Source of the DNA: Riptortus pedestris
Lineage: Eukaryota; Arthropoda; Insecta; Hemiptera; Alydidae
NCBI GenBank assembly: GCA_019009955.1
Contig: CM032231.1
Location: 88,008,501-88,072,500 of the forward strand
Direction of reading: 5' to 3'
Length of the DNA stretch: 64,000 nt
Shown: positions 37,400 through 54,570 of the stretch, piece after piece
Position numbering within the stretch: the stretch's first letter is position 1
Layout of the letters: every line of letters starts with the position of its first letter
Program-made: the position numbers and the translations under genes
The notes under the pieces: model-generated
The model's input: the letters and a program-made list of their open reading frames with translations, nothing else
Told to the model about the DNA's origin: nothing
Databases searched by the model: none

Positions 37400-37949
37400 T
37401 ATCCTAAACAATGAATTCAAGTCACACTCTTCTAATTTTTATTTTGTACTGTCTCCATCTGCAATGGGCGCTTTTAATTCCGTGACATTAAGTTCAAAAG
37501 CATTTCCAACTCCGTCACTGACTAATTTGCCTTTAACAACTAATTTTAAATCATGAGTTTTAACTCTTGTCTCTGACACAAAGAGGTTCTTTTACTGTTA
37601 GCTATAATTCTCCTAATTCCTAGTTTTATCACACTTGGCTGCAAATTTGTGTTTATTCAACTGCTACTAATCCTTCTTCTTCTACCATCTCACTTTTTGG
37701 AATTACTGTGAAAACTTTAAATTTATCTCTCTGGGCTGATTTTCAGAACTGGCTTCTTTAATTTAAAATGAACACAGCAACTTCTATTCCACAGATGATA
37801 AAGTACATCATCAGCCAAAAATGCAGTCAGCAACTGGAAACTAATTAGGGCCTAGTTTCGGCAGTCCAAGATCTTATCACTACTTCATCAGTCTATGTGG
37901 TTGATTCTGAAAATGTTCTGTCTAATGTGACAAACACCAGCTTGCCACC
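37400..37949. other. Stretch without a gene
   Basis: Flank of the Penelope-like element. No coding or repeat structure is recognised. Confidence 0.4.
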
Positions 37950-37962
37950 AATATTTCATTTT
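37950..37962. other. Left target-site duplication of the Penelope-like element
   Basis: AATATTTCATTTT here is repeated exactly and in the same orientation at 40399-40411, just outside the other end of the element. A 13-bp duplication is within the variable range known for Penelope-like elements. Confidence 0.8.
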
Positions 37963-37963
37963 A

Positions 37964-38131
37964 ATAAGGATCAATAAGAAGGCCAAGTCCTCTACTGTTT
38001 TTAATATTATGCAGAGTGCACTTTCGGAGCCAACGCTCCATCCTCAGTGCCTGCTGACAAACACAACCTTGAGTTAATTTAACATTCATAGCATGCCAAA
38101 AACAAAATAAAGAGTAAAAACAATAGAAAAT
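37964..38131 (-). repeat. Penelope-like terminal repeat, left (3' of the coding strand)
   Basis: This is an inverted copy of 40176-40361. It is about 19 bases shorter because the right copy has an extra 'aacagtcgcaaaata'-type segment. The outer edge is ATAAGGATCAATAAG; the inner edge is 'caatagaaaat'. Confidence 0.88.
38011..38060 (-). ncRNA. Hammerhead ribozyme motif (left terminal repeat)
   Basis: Read on the minus strand, the same sense as the polymerase: core CTGAGGA (38047-38041), one extra T, stem II GGAGC/GCTCC with loop GTTG, then GAAA (38025-38022). The 8-base self-complementary AGTGCACT (38022-38015) follows as stem III, then C at 38014. This fits CUGANGA-stem II-GAAA-stem III-UH. 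Cleavage would fall between 38014 and 38013. Stem I can start with GCA (38050-38048) pairing with TGC (38013-38011). Self-complementary stem III suggests it works as a dimer, as proposed for minimal hammerheads in Penelope-like elements. All core bases are present in this copy. Confidence 0.72.
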
Positions 38132-38439
38132 CTTAAAACTAGTCAACTAATAAAAATAGAAAATCTAAACTAGTCAACTACTAAAAATTAAAGCCAAAAC
38201 AATAGAAAATCTAATAAGTCACCTAATAAAAATTAAAGAATTAAACAATGATAAGCGTATGTCAAAACTAAAAATTATTAATAAAATTAAAAAACTAAAA
38301 CACCTACACAAATTACAAATGTATCTCGAAAACATATCACAGTGGGTGGGAACCTCTAAAAAACAACCCAGAGGAACTGTAAGAGACATCTAAAAAATAA
38401 ACAAAAACCCCCATACTAATAATAGAGAGGAGATGTGGG

Positions 38440-38870
38440 GGGTACCTGATTATAACTGTGTAGTCTGGACCACGACCGCCGGGCGACTGAACCTATGTCT
38501 CCGTAGAGAAGACAGGTCCCCGTCACTGACATGTCGCAGCCTTGCCGCCTCTTCCTTCTTATTAATATTACCATCTCCATTCGCCTGTCTGTCCAGCCTT
38601 ATATGCAGCCCCTCAGCAGTATTTAATCTTTTGCCCTTCTTCTCCTCATACAGCAATATGTTGATATTTTATGGGACATGTCATGTCCCTCTTTCTTGGC
38701 GTGTGCGGAAAACTCAGTGTCACGAGTGATGTGCTCCTTAAGACTCGTCCTTATCTTTCTACCACTTTGCCAACATAAGTACATCACATCCCGTGCACGA
38801 GATCCTATACACGCCAGATCAGGGGGGGTCCACATAGACCTTAACACGGAGTAAACAATTTTTCATGGAC
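38440..38870 (-). pseudogene. GIY-YIG endonuclease domain of the Penelope-like element, frameshifted
   Basis: Conceptual translations in different frames give consecutive pieces of a Penelope-type C-terminal endonuclease: GVYRISCTGCDV, then a frameshift to MYLCWQSGRKIRTSLKEHI with DTEFSAHAKKEGH, then another frame with LYEEKKGKRLNTAEGLHI. The domain nicks target DNA to prime reverse transcription. The family's Y-[IV]-G part is scrambled here (MYLCWQSG) and the frames are broken at least twice. It follows the polymerase fragment in the order expected for the family. Confidence 0.75.
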
Positions 38871-38890
38871 CGCTTGCAGTAGGCAGTAGT

Positions 38891-40173
38891 CTATGTAATT
38901 TTCTTCAATCTGGATCCTATCTTCTCTGAAACAGGGCTCAAGTACTGTATGGAGACCGGGAACGACTTATTTTTCTTTTTGGCCCGCTCCTCATCCGTGG
39001 CATCCTCCAGTTCCTTGGCTGACTTCCTCTTCAATCGGCCTTGGATAAGCCTGTCCACCAACTGTTCCTCGTACCCGTTTGCTTTCGCAATATGCTTAAT
39101 GCAGACCACTTCCTTGGCGTAATTTTCTTGCGCTAGTGGGGTACTAATCAGCCTCTCCACTAAATAAAGCAATCCCTCCATCTTGTATCTTGGGTGGTGA
39201 AATGAATCGGCAGGTATTAATAAGTCGGTGGATGAGGCCTTCCCGTAGATACCGAATTTATGACCCCCTCCATCTCTCTCTATCTCCAGATCTAGGTAGC
39301 ATAGCTTCTTAGCTTTTTCGTTCTCCAAGGTGAATTTAATTGTCTCATGGTAGCTATTTAGGTAGGAAAGCAACCCATTCAAGTGGTCTCTAGTGCCGTT
39401 AAAACTGACAAAAGTGTCATCAACATACCGGGCCCAGAAATCAATGCACTTATAGAATGGGTTGCGTGCCGATAAAATGAATTTCTCTTCAAAGAAATTC
39501 ATAATCAGTCCCCGGTCCATCTTAAAGGATTTCTCGCCAAACTTGAAATAATTCTGTTTCAGACAGGCCGACAATAAGTTTATAAATTCTTTTGCCACTA
39601 CCGTATTAAAATTTTTGGTCTCGAAAAACTTTTCAAAACCCAAATGACCTGTGTAGGGGGAACATTTCCGAACATGTTAATTATATCGAACGAAGCTAAA
39701 ATACGGTTCTCCCCGAATTTAGAGGCGCTTAATTTTGATATAAGCTCTTCTCTGTTAGCCACGGTGTAATTGGGTTTAAAATTCGTGAGCCTCTTAAATG
39801 TTTGTACTAAAAATTTCGCTAGCGTTTCCGAAGGCGCCGATTTAAAAGAAACTATAGGCCTAAACGGGTAACCATCTTTATGGATTTTTGGTAGGCAATA
39901 CAATAATGAAGGAAGCGGATTATGAACAAGGTACGGGAGGTCCTCTTTTTTACATAAATTGGGGGCTTGTAATATGGCTTCTTTTATTTTCTTATTAAAA
40001 CTATCGATAGGGCCACGTTCCAGTTGAGAACACACTTCCTCAATAAGAAGGGAATAGACTCTGTTTTCGTATTCGGCTTTGCTTATTATTACAGAGCCCT
40101 GTCCCTTATCGGCCTTGGTAACAATTAAATTGTTGTCCTTTAATTTGTTGTTAATCTCCCTAATAATTTTCAA
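38891..40173 (-). pseudogene. Penelope-like reverse transcriptase, frameshifted and deleted
   Basis: Two overlapping minus-strand frames (39598-40173 and 38891-39643) form one broken polymerase. In order: VTKADKGQGSVIISK, YCLPKIHKDGYPFRPIVSF, SFDIINMFGNVPPTQ, a frameshift near 39640-39655, GFEKFFETKNF, KMDRGLIMNFFEEKF, RYVDDTF (catalytic aspartates), KLCYLDLEIERDGGG, and PADSFHHPRYKMEGLLYLV. These are the fingers, palm and thumb blocks of Penelope-type polymerases. The usual GSPLSP block between KMDRGL and FFEEKF is deleted. The frame has no good start and begins beside the right terminal repeat, with a stop codon just upstream, so the N-terminus is missing. The enzyme is certainly inactive. 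Assignment rests on motif order and RYVDDTF. Confidence 0.9.
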
Positions 40174-40175
40174 AA

Positions 40176-40361
40176 TTTTCTATTGTTTTTACTCTTTATT
40201 TTGCGACTGTTTTTTATTTTGTTTTTGGTCATGGTATGAATATTAAATTAACACAAGGTTGTGTTTGTCAGCAGGCACTGAGGATGGAGCGTTGACTCCG
40301 AAAGTGCACTCTGCATTATATTAAAAACTGTAGAGGACTTGGCCTTCTTATTGATCCTTAT
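40176..40361 (+). repeat. Penelope-like terminal repeat, right
   Basis: Inverted copy of the left repeat, with a short internal insertion near 40193-40212. It is followed by 37 bases (40362-40398) with no counterpart on the left side. Confidence 0.88.
40268..40325 (+). ncRNA. Hammerhead ribozyme motif (right terminal repeat)
   Basis: CTGAGGA at 40278-40284, an extra T, stem II GGAGC (40286-40290) and ACTCC (40295-40299), GAAA at 40300-40303, stem III AGTGCACT (40303-40310), then C40311 as the cleavage position. One stem II pair is lost (C opposite A) compared with the left copy. It lies antisense to the polymerase because the repeat is inverted, so it would act only in a transcript of the + strand. 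Confidence 0.68.
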
Positions 40362-40398
40362 CAATTGGCTCATCTACCATCCAGCGTATTCCAGAGAT

Positions 40399-40411
40399 AA
40401 TATTTCATTTT
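40399..40411. other. Right target-site duplication of the Penelope-like element
   Basis: AATATTTCATTTT is identical to 37950-37962. Confidence 0.8.
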
Positions 40412-41400
40412 GTTTGAATCTTCATTTTCATCTTGTGCTTTACTGTTTGATTTGCATGGTCCTACATCAAGTCCTACTCTTAAATTAGTTTCTATTTCAT
40501 CATTGACGGAGGCATCAGGCTATTTTACTTAGGGCCAGTTGTCTTCTTTTAGCAGATTTCCCTTTTTAGTTTCTTTGGCAGGTATTTCTGCATTGTGTTT
40601 GCTGCTTGTCATTAACAGTAAACTCCACAAAACTCGCTTTACCTTGCAATTGAGAGAGGGGTGAGCTTAGAAACGTTTTGGTCATGGTCTAACGTAATCT
40701 AAACTACATGCACAAAAGATTTAACCCCTTCAAACTAATGTGAATTTGGTTATTAAGTGCTCATGAGTAATATTGACTATACTCCATGAAGAGGTTCGAG
40801 GGCATCCGCAAAAAGTGAGTATTACAGCAGACTAGAGCTTCATATAATCACAATTCTATGTTATGAAAGGATAAATATGAGAAATTGACATTAATAAACC
40901 AGTTTTCAGTTGAAATGTATTATCTATTTAAAGGAATTGTATTTATATTTAATCTGCATAATTACTCTGTTCGAAAAGCCGCATGTTATTGAGTGAGCTT
41001 GATTGGGTCGAGCGTGGGACTGTTCTGCACTCCCCTAATGGATTTGACCACTTACCCAATAAACATTGTTTAACATTATGCATCGGCTCCGATTTTAGAT
41101 GATGCGGTCTACCATGAATCCATCATATATGCACAAGCACGAATGATTCTCACACGAGTATTGGCATTGATGTGTATGTAGGAAAACTGCTTATAAGGTT
41201 AGGGAGTGCGGAGGCTTTGTAATATTCAAAATAATATCCTACGATGAAACCTGATCTACTTTGATAGTATATCTCATATTGTACTCATGAAAAGATTTTG
41301 ACGGTGGACTGAGCATTGCCGACATCCTATTCAGTCGCACAATTCATTTATACAGCGACATAAAAAATGAAACTCAATAAAAAAAATCTCAAGTATAGAA
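40412..41400. other. Stretch without a gene
   Basis: Contains one orphan family A 3' tip ('ttttagcagatttccctttt', about 40549-40568). Otherwise nothing is recognised. Confidence 0.45.
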
Positions 41401-41403
41401 AAG

Positions 41404-41455
41404 TCTGCTGTCGCCAAGTGGCTGCGTAAACAATGCAGATTTCCACGAGCACGAT
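41404..41455 (+). repeat. Family A, isolated 5' end
   Basis: 'tgtcgccaagtggctgcgta' followed by 'aacaatgcagatttccacg' matches the first 50 bases of the family and then stops. Confidence 0.7.
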
Positions 41456-41528
41456 TGGGGTACTCAGATGGCGTTGCATTGTGTTATACCAGCATAGATG
41501 AAAAACTTTTATCTCTACCCCCCCCCCT

Positions 41529-41652
41529 TTAGCAGATTTCCCTTGAGGAAATCAGCTATTGAGGTTGTACTCATGATGCCGTTTTCGAAAAGTTTCCTCA
41601 AATGTCCATCGATCCTAGTACATCCATTGTAGAGGACAAAATGATGCCCGTT

Positions 41653-41710
<58 letters not shown>

Positions 41711-42042
41711 TATGGTAACCTTTGGCTGTACATTGATTTTTTTCTCGAAATTTTAAAATACTTTTTCGTTTCACATGCACATATTTACAATTTGGCTTTG
41801 GAGTCTGTTTGTTGCCTTTTCACGCCTAATCGGCTGAACCGAATTTTATGAAACTCGGTACGTGTATTACTATTAACCCAACTTAGACTTTAGACTACAC
41901 TAATATTTTCAGAGACTAAGTGGTAGTAATTATAAGCTGAATTAACATTTCTACGGACGGACAGTAGTGGTCATAAGAAATGCCATAAATGAAATATGAG
42001 TACAACCTCAATAGCTGATTTCCCTTAAGGGAAATCTGCTAA
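41529..42042. mobile_element. Inverted pair of family A 3' ends around foreign sequence
   Basis: A 3' palindrome in minus orientation starts at 41529 and leads through 'tgtccatcgatcct' to (TA)n at 41656-41705. A second 3' palindrome in + orientation ends at 42042. Between them is sequence with no family A match (about 41706-41985), including 'ggctgaaccgaattttatga', a phrase common in other insect repeats. Both outer ends are 3' ends. Confidence 0.7.
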
Positions 42043-42623
42043 AATTAAATTAAAGATGTAAACAAGAGAAGTTGTTTATTTTGTTATTTAAAGCAATATG
42101 TGTTATGTGCACTTTTGTCGTATATCGAAGGATAAACTCAAAACTATGCTAAAAACTATAGTGGGAGCCACCAATTTTATTAAACCGAACTAAACTGGCT
42201 ATTTCAATTAGCATTAACTCCGCCATGATTATAAAATATATTAAAATTTCTAGGGTGCACAGTAGTCTGTGAGTTCTAAGTGATGTATGAAATGCAAAAT
42301 CGCAATATTTCTTTTCCTATTGGTTTTTCTGCAAACATGCATATAACAGAAGTTGTTTACTTTCTTATTTGAAGCAACAATAGGGCCAGACGGGAAGTAT
42401 AAATGTACACATCAAAGCCTTGCTATAAAAATACCATCATTATCAACAATTATTTCCTGTGCATCGCCGGGTATCTCAGGTAGTATGTATATAAGGTAGG
42501 TAATAAAATCATAGATTGTCTGGCACATCCAAAACATTCATAAAATCATCATGGCTACAAGAGATGAAGTCATATAGGTAGGTCCATGAATAGAGAATTG
42601 ACAGTTAATTACTTTTGATTTTT

Positions 42624-43099
42624 TTAGAGCTTTGGACCATACGAAGACAATATTGTTTCCATACGGCAGCCTTCATTTGATAATTTAGCCGCTTTTGTCG
42701 TGAAAATCGCCAAAAAAATGAATGAAAAAGAATGAGTGTAAACAATTGGGACCGAGACAGCTGATCGAAACAAGTTGTTAAAGAGAGTGAAGAGAATAGT
42801 GGTCAGTCCCACAACAGTAGAAAGAACAAACATTTGAATAGTATTAGTACAGCTGTCATACCGCAGAATACACTGATACACCTGGCCCTCAGGATAAAAC
42901 CCTTGAATTTATGAGGCTTTATTGCCCATATGAGGTTTATCGCCCATTCTTTATTATGATTACATAGTACAGTTTTATTATTGGCTCCTATTTTTACTGA
43001 GATATCTAAATTTAAACGCTTTGTCTTAACTTTCAACATTTTATGCGTACATTTCTGAATCTGTTCCCTTAACAAATATATTTCTTTATTGAATAACAT
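42624..43099 (-). other. Two overlapping hydrophobic open frames, unassigned
   Basis: Minus-strand frames of 98 codons (42803-43099) and 85 codons (42624-42881) overlap. The second has hydrophobic stretches (MFVLSTVVGLTTILFTL, FSFIFLAIF), then TTKAAKLSNEGCRMETIL. The mix of membrane-like segments and a polar C-terminus recalls a chemoreceptor-type pseudogene, but I do not recognise a diagnostic motif. It may be chance. Confidence 0.2.
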
Positions 43100-43238
43100 T
43101 GAATACGGAGGAGGTCATGGCACATAAAATTGTCAATAAGTTGTCAGTTTCTGGCCTCGTTTATTATAATCCAAATATTATGTCAGAGAGTAATTCCAGT
43201 TCCGGTATGGATAAGAACAGTATTAATACATAAGAAAT

Positions 43239-43673
43239 TCCGTCACGCAGGGGCTGCGTAAACTAAGCAGATTTCCCAAGTGAAGTTATACAATAGAGCA
43301 ATCTCCATAAGAGAGCCGAACGGTTACGGCAAAGGGCCGAACTAGCTTTTGGCGGAAAACAGTCATCCCTTATCGGCCAAAATTTAATAAAAATGCAAAT
43401 ATCTCGGTTAATATTCAAGATAGAGAATACATGTATAGAACAATGTTTATAGTAAATTTAATTTTCAATAAGATTGGTTCGATACAATTTCTTGATCCGA
43501 CGTATGGTAACGGAGATATTTCGAATTTTCGAAAATCCCCCTCTAAACCACCCCTCCCACCGGCCCGATTTCAGCCATTAACGAACTTGTTCTGTCGTTT
43601 TGCATAAGACGTTTAAATATTGAGTTTGGTAACGATCAAACAAAAATTGCGACCGCTAGAGCGCTAACAGACA

Positions 43674-43753
<80 letters not shown>

Positions 43754-43873
43754 GAACGGACCTCATTTTCGTCATCTCCTGGGTAGGATCGATGGACATT
43801 TGAAGAAAATTTTCAAAAATCACGTCATGAGTACGACCTCAATAGCTGATTTCCCTTAAGGGAAATCTGCTAA
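43239..43873 (+). mobile_element. Family A copy with both ends intact (635 bp)
   Basis: The 5' end TCCGTCACGCAGGGGCTGCG and the 3' palindrome (ending CTAA at 43873) are both close to the majority sequence. The 5' arm is shortened. (TA)n covers 43680-43748, one of the longest tracts in the window. The good match to the majority sequence suggests recent activity. Confidence 0.88.
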
Positions 43874-44019
43874 TGAATCCTAGGCGCTCCGAATATATAT
43901 CTACCACGAAATTGCAATAGCACCAATATTCTTAAGTTGACATCACCAAACATATGTAACCTAAACGTAACAATTGGTATAATGAGTAACCTACATTAAA
44001 TTTGCGTCTAGAACACATT

Positions 44020-44329
44020 TTAGCAGATTTCCATAAATATAAAAAAATGCAAATATCTCGGTTAATATTGAAGATAGGGAATAAATGTATAGAACAATAT
44101 TTATAGTAAATTTAATTTGCAATAAGATTGGTTCTATACCATTTTTTGATCCGACGTATGGTAACGGAGATATTACGAATTTACAAAAAACCTCCCCTCT
44201 AAACCCCCCCCCCCTCCCATTGGTCCGATTTCAGCCGTTAACGAACTTGATCTTTCTTTTTCATAAAACGAGTAAATATGGAGTTTTGTAACGATTAAAT
44301 AATAATTGCGACCGCTAGAGCGGTAACAG

Positions 44330-44409
<80 letters not shown>

Positions 44410-44533
44410 TTTTGAACGGACCTCATTTTCGTCATCTCCTGGGTAGGACCGATGGACATTTGAACAAAAATTTCGAATATCGCGTCATGAGTACAACCTC
44501 AATAGCTGATTTCCCTTAAGGGAAATCTGCTAA
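44020..44533 (+). mobile_element. Family A copy fused to an inverted 3' tip
   Basis: Starts with the tip of a minus-oriented 3' end ('ttttagcagatttcc') and switches to + orientation at 'aaaaaaatgcaaatatctcg'. It then continues normally through poly-C (44203-44213) and (TA)n (44334-44405) to the palindrome ending at 44533. Immediately followed by a minus-oriented 5' half. Confidence 0.82.
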
Positions 44534-44761
44534 TAAAATTAATATTTTATATTCAGATATATTTCATTATTAATTGTTTTTTCTTTCCGGTGAAGAATAT
44601 TTCTATCAATCTGTTAAAATTGACAGAAAGATGTCTAAAACCGTTTCTATTTGTTCACTTAATATTCACGATTGCGTTAAGTGTTACCAGTTTGTAGATT
44701 TCTCTATTGTAAAACTTCACTTGGGAAATCTGCTTAGTTTACGCAGCCCCTGCTTGACGGA
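44534..44761 (-). mobile_element. Family A, 5' half
   Basis: It directly abuts the previous copy. It carries 'tattgttaat'-type arm sequence, 'cagtttgtagatttctctat' and the 5' end 'gcttgacgga' at 44761. Together with the tip at 44020, this looks like a minus-oriented copy whose middle is replaced by a + oriented one. Confidence 0.8.
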
Positions 44762-45081
44762 CTTATTAAAGTGTGGGCCTGGGGCCCAAAGGAGTTTATC
44801 ACCAGTCCCTCTGCGCGAAGTAATAGCTATTTGCAGCAATTAACGATCACCGAACTTCATTAATTTTTGAAATCGCCAGCTACTATCTGTCTTGAACCTA
44901 TTAAGCCTTCGCCTCATTTCATAGTCCTTTTATTCATCATCACCATCTCACATCAATTACAATAGAACTTCGGAAGCAACAATTAAACTTTTTCGAAAAG
45001 TGCTTGTAAGCCCACAGGGTGATCAGTATTTAAATGAAGTAGTACAGTTGAGGACAAACGATATCTCTCTGCAACTAACTA

Positions 45082-45225
45082 ATATATATATATATATATA
45101 GTTTTGAACGGACCTCATTTTCGTCATCTCCTGGGTAGGATCGATGGACATTTGAAGAAATTGTTCGAAAATCGCGTCATGAGTACGACCTCAATAGCTG
45201 ATTTCCCTTAAGAGAAATCTGCTAA
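45082..45225 (+). repeat. Family A, 3' end fragment
   Basis: (TA)n at 45082-45100, 'gttttgaacggacctcattt', 'cctgggtaggatcgatggac', then the palindrome with one change ('ttaagagaaatctgctaa'). Confidence 0.85.
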
Positions 45226-46290
45226 TAGAAATGAATTAGGCTAAGAAATAAATTTTATTATAAGAACAACATATCGGGGGGGGGGGGGGGAAGCGAAAAT
45301 AAATAACTGGCACATATCTCCAGACCTCTACAGGTACAGAAGATTAATGTAGGATATTTTTTGTTAAAACATAACAAACATTATATATTATGTTATATGA
45401 CATTTTTTGATCCAATCCATTAAAACAGAGATATCACGTCACTTTCAAATGAAATATTTTAAAATAAAGTCAACAAAATATTTTGGACATTGAATTTCAT
45501 AAAATTACAAGGAAATCATTTGATGTTCATTTTGCCATTATTTTAACCGAAATTGATTTAATACTATTTAACATTTTGAAAATTTCAAAGATTTGGGTTG
45601 GCAATCCTGGCTACTTTCGCAGCCCACTGAAACTTCCGATTTCCTCCAATCATTCACGAGTGCATTAACTCCTTGCTCCCACACGTTAGTTTCATTCCCA
45701 TCAAGTGAACATATTGTAATGTTTGGTCCTCTGCGATCAGTTTCGGTTGTTTTGCAAACATTATAACGAAAACGTTGAAAAGTAAGTGTGTTATTTCAAA
45801 GTTTTTATCATGCGGCCGAATGAAGTGGTAATTAATATCCCCTCCACACTTCTATTACTAGCTACATCGCTTAACCTAACATAAGGTTACACCTTTCCAA
45901 AGTGTTCCCAGGCCAACAACACTGTTTTACATATTAATATGTACAACGTTTTCTATATTATACATGAAAAATACAGTAAATTAATAAAAGGAGGCCAAAA
46001 ACACTGTAGGTTAGCTCGTAGAGATGAGGCTGGCTGTTATAAGTTAATAGGTTCGGTTAAATTCGTGGAAGCTTTCGGAACTTGTAGGGTGCTGCTCACA
46101 GAGGATCGGTTCGGAAGGCCTCATGCTTAGCTCTGCATTTGTTTTCTGATCGCCTCGTGGTGGTCACTTATTTTGCCCTTATAATATAAATGGCCGTGAC
46201 CAGCCCTTTGTTCGTTGATTAATTTTAATTTTCTCTAATGTACCTACTATTGGAACCCTCATAGATGAAGGGGATCGCTAAGGAATGACA
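45226..46290. other. Stretch without a supported gene
   Basis: It holds a poly-G run (45277-45290). A TATA-like 'ataatataaatggccgtgac' near 46180 resembles a core promoter, but nothing downstream supports it. Confidence 0.4.
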
Positions 46291-46668
46291 TATGAGAAAA
46301 ATATTTGGTATTTAAGTTTAAAATAAAGTATTTCATTATATATCAGAGTATTGTTTATGTGACGTGAGTAGGAGTGGGAGTTTACTGAAGGCTGATACAA
46401 AAAAAAATTGCAATTATCTTAGTTAATTTTGATGTTAGAGAAGAAATGTATTTGTTGACATTTATAGAACATTACATTTGAAATAAGATAGATTCTATAC
46501 AATTTTTCAGTCCGACTCATAATAACGGAGATATTTTGAATTTTAAAAATTCTGCTCCCGTAAACACCCCCCCCCCCCTCAGGTCCGATTTCAGCCGTCA
46601 ACGAACTTGATCTTTCTTTTTACATAACATGATTATATATGAAGTTTGGCAACAAGACAAAAATTGCG

Positions 46669-46728
<60 letters not shown>

Positions 46729-46852
46729 TTGAATGGACGTCATTTTCGTCATCTACTAGGTAGGATCAATGGACATTTGAAGACATTTTTTTGAAAATTA
46801 CATCAATAGTACAACTTCAATAGTTGATTTCCCTAAAGGGAATCTGCACTAA
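46290..46852 (+). mobile_element. Family A copy just upstream of the gene
   Basis: It contains 'atatttggtatttaagttta', 'gaaggctgata', poly-C at 46566-46577, 'gccgtcaacgaacttgatct', (TA)n at 46673-46722, and the 3' palindrome ending 'ctgcactaa' at 46852. The 5' end is truncated. Its 3' end lies 79 bases before the predicted start codon of the galactosaminyltransferase. Confidence 0.82.
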
Positions 46853-46930
46853 TTAGTTATGGAAGGGAGGATATGTTGTTGATGAGTTTATTTATTTCTG
46901 GGCTTTATAGGTTTGCAATGCGGTCGGAAG

Positions 46931-54570
<7,640 letters not shown>

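Larger units (their letters stand above)
37963..40398 (-). mobile_element. Penelope-like retroelement (2.4 kb, degenerate)
   Basis: It is bounded by a 13-bp target duplication and has inverted terminal repeats (37964-38131 and 40176-40361), plus a 37-base extension outside the right repeat only. Inverted terminal repeats and a short one-sided extension are features described for Penelope-like elements. The interior encodes a reverse transcriptase fragment and a GIY-YIG endonuclease fragment on the minus strand. Both are interrupted by frameshifts, and the polymerase frame starts right at the right-hand repeat, so the N-terminal part is missing. Each terminal repeat contains a hammerhead ribozyme motif. 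This copy cannot move on its own. Confidence 0.88.

Noticed and set aside
37961..38146. Short minus-strand frame at the left of the Penelope-like element
   Set aside because: It lies wholly in the terminal repeat and overlaps the ribozyme motif, so it is not coding.
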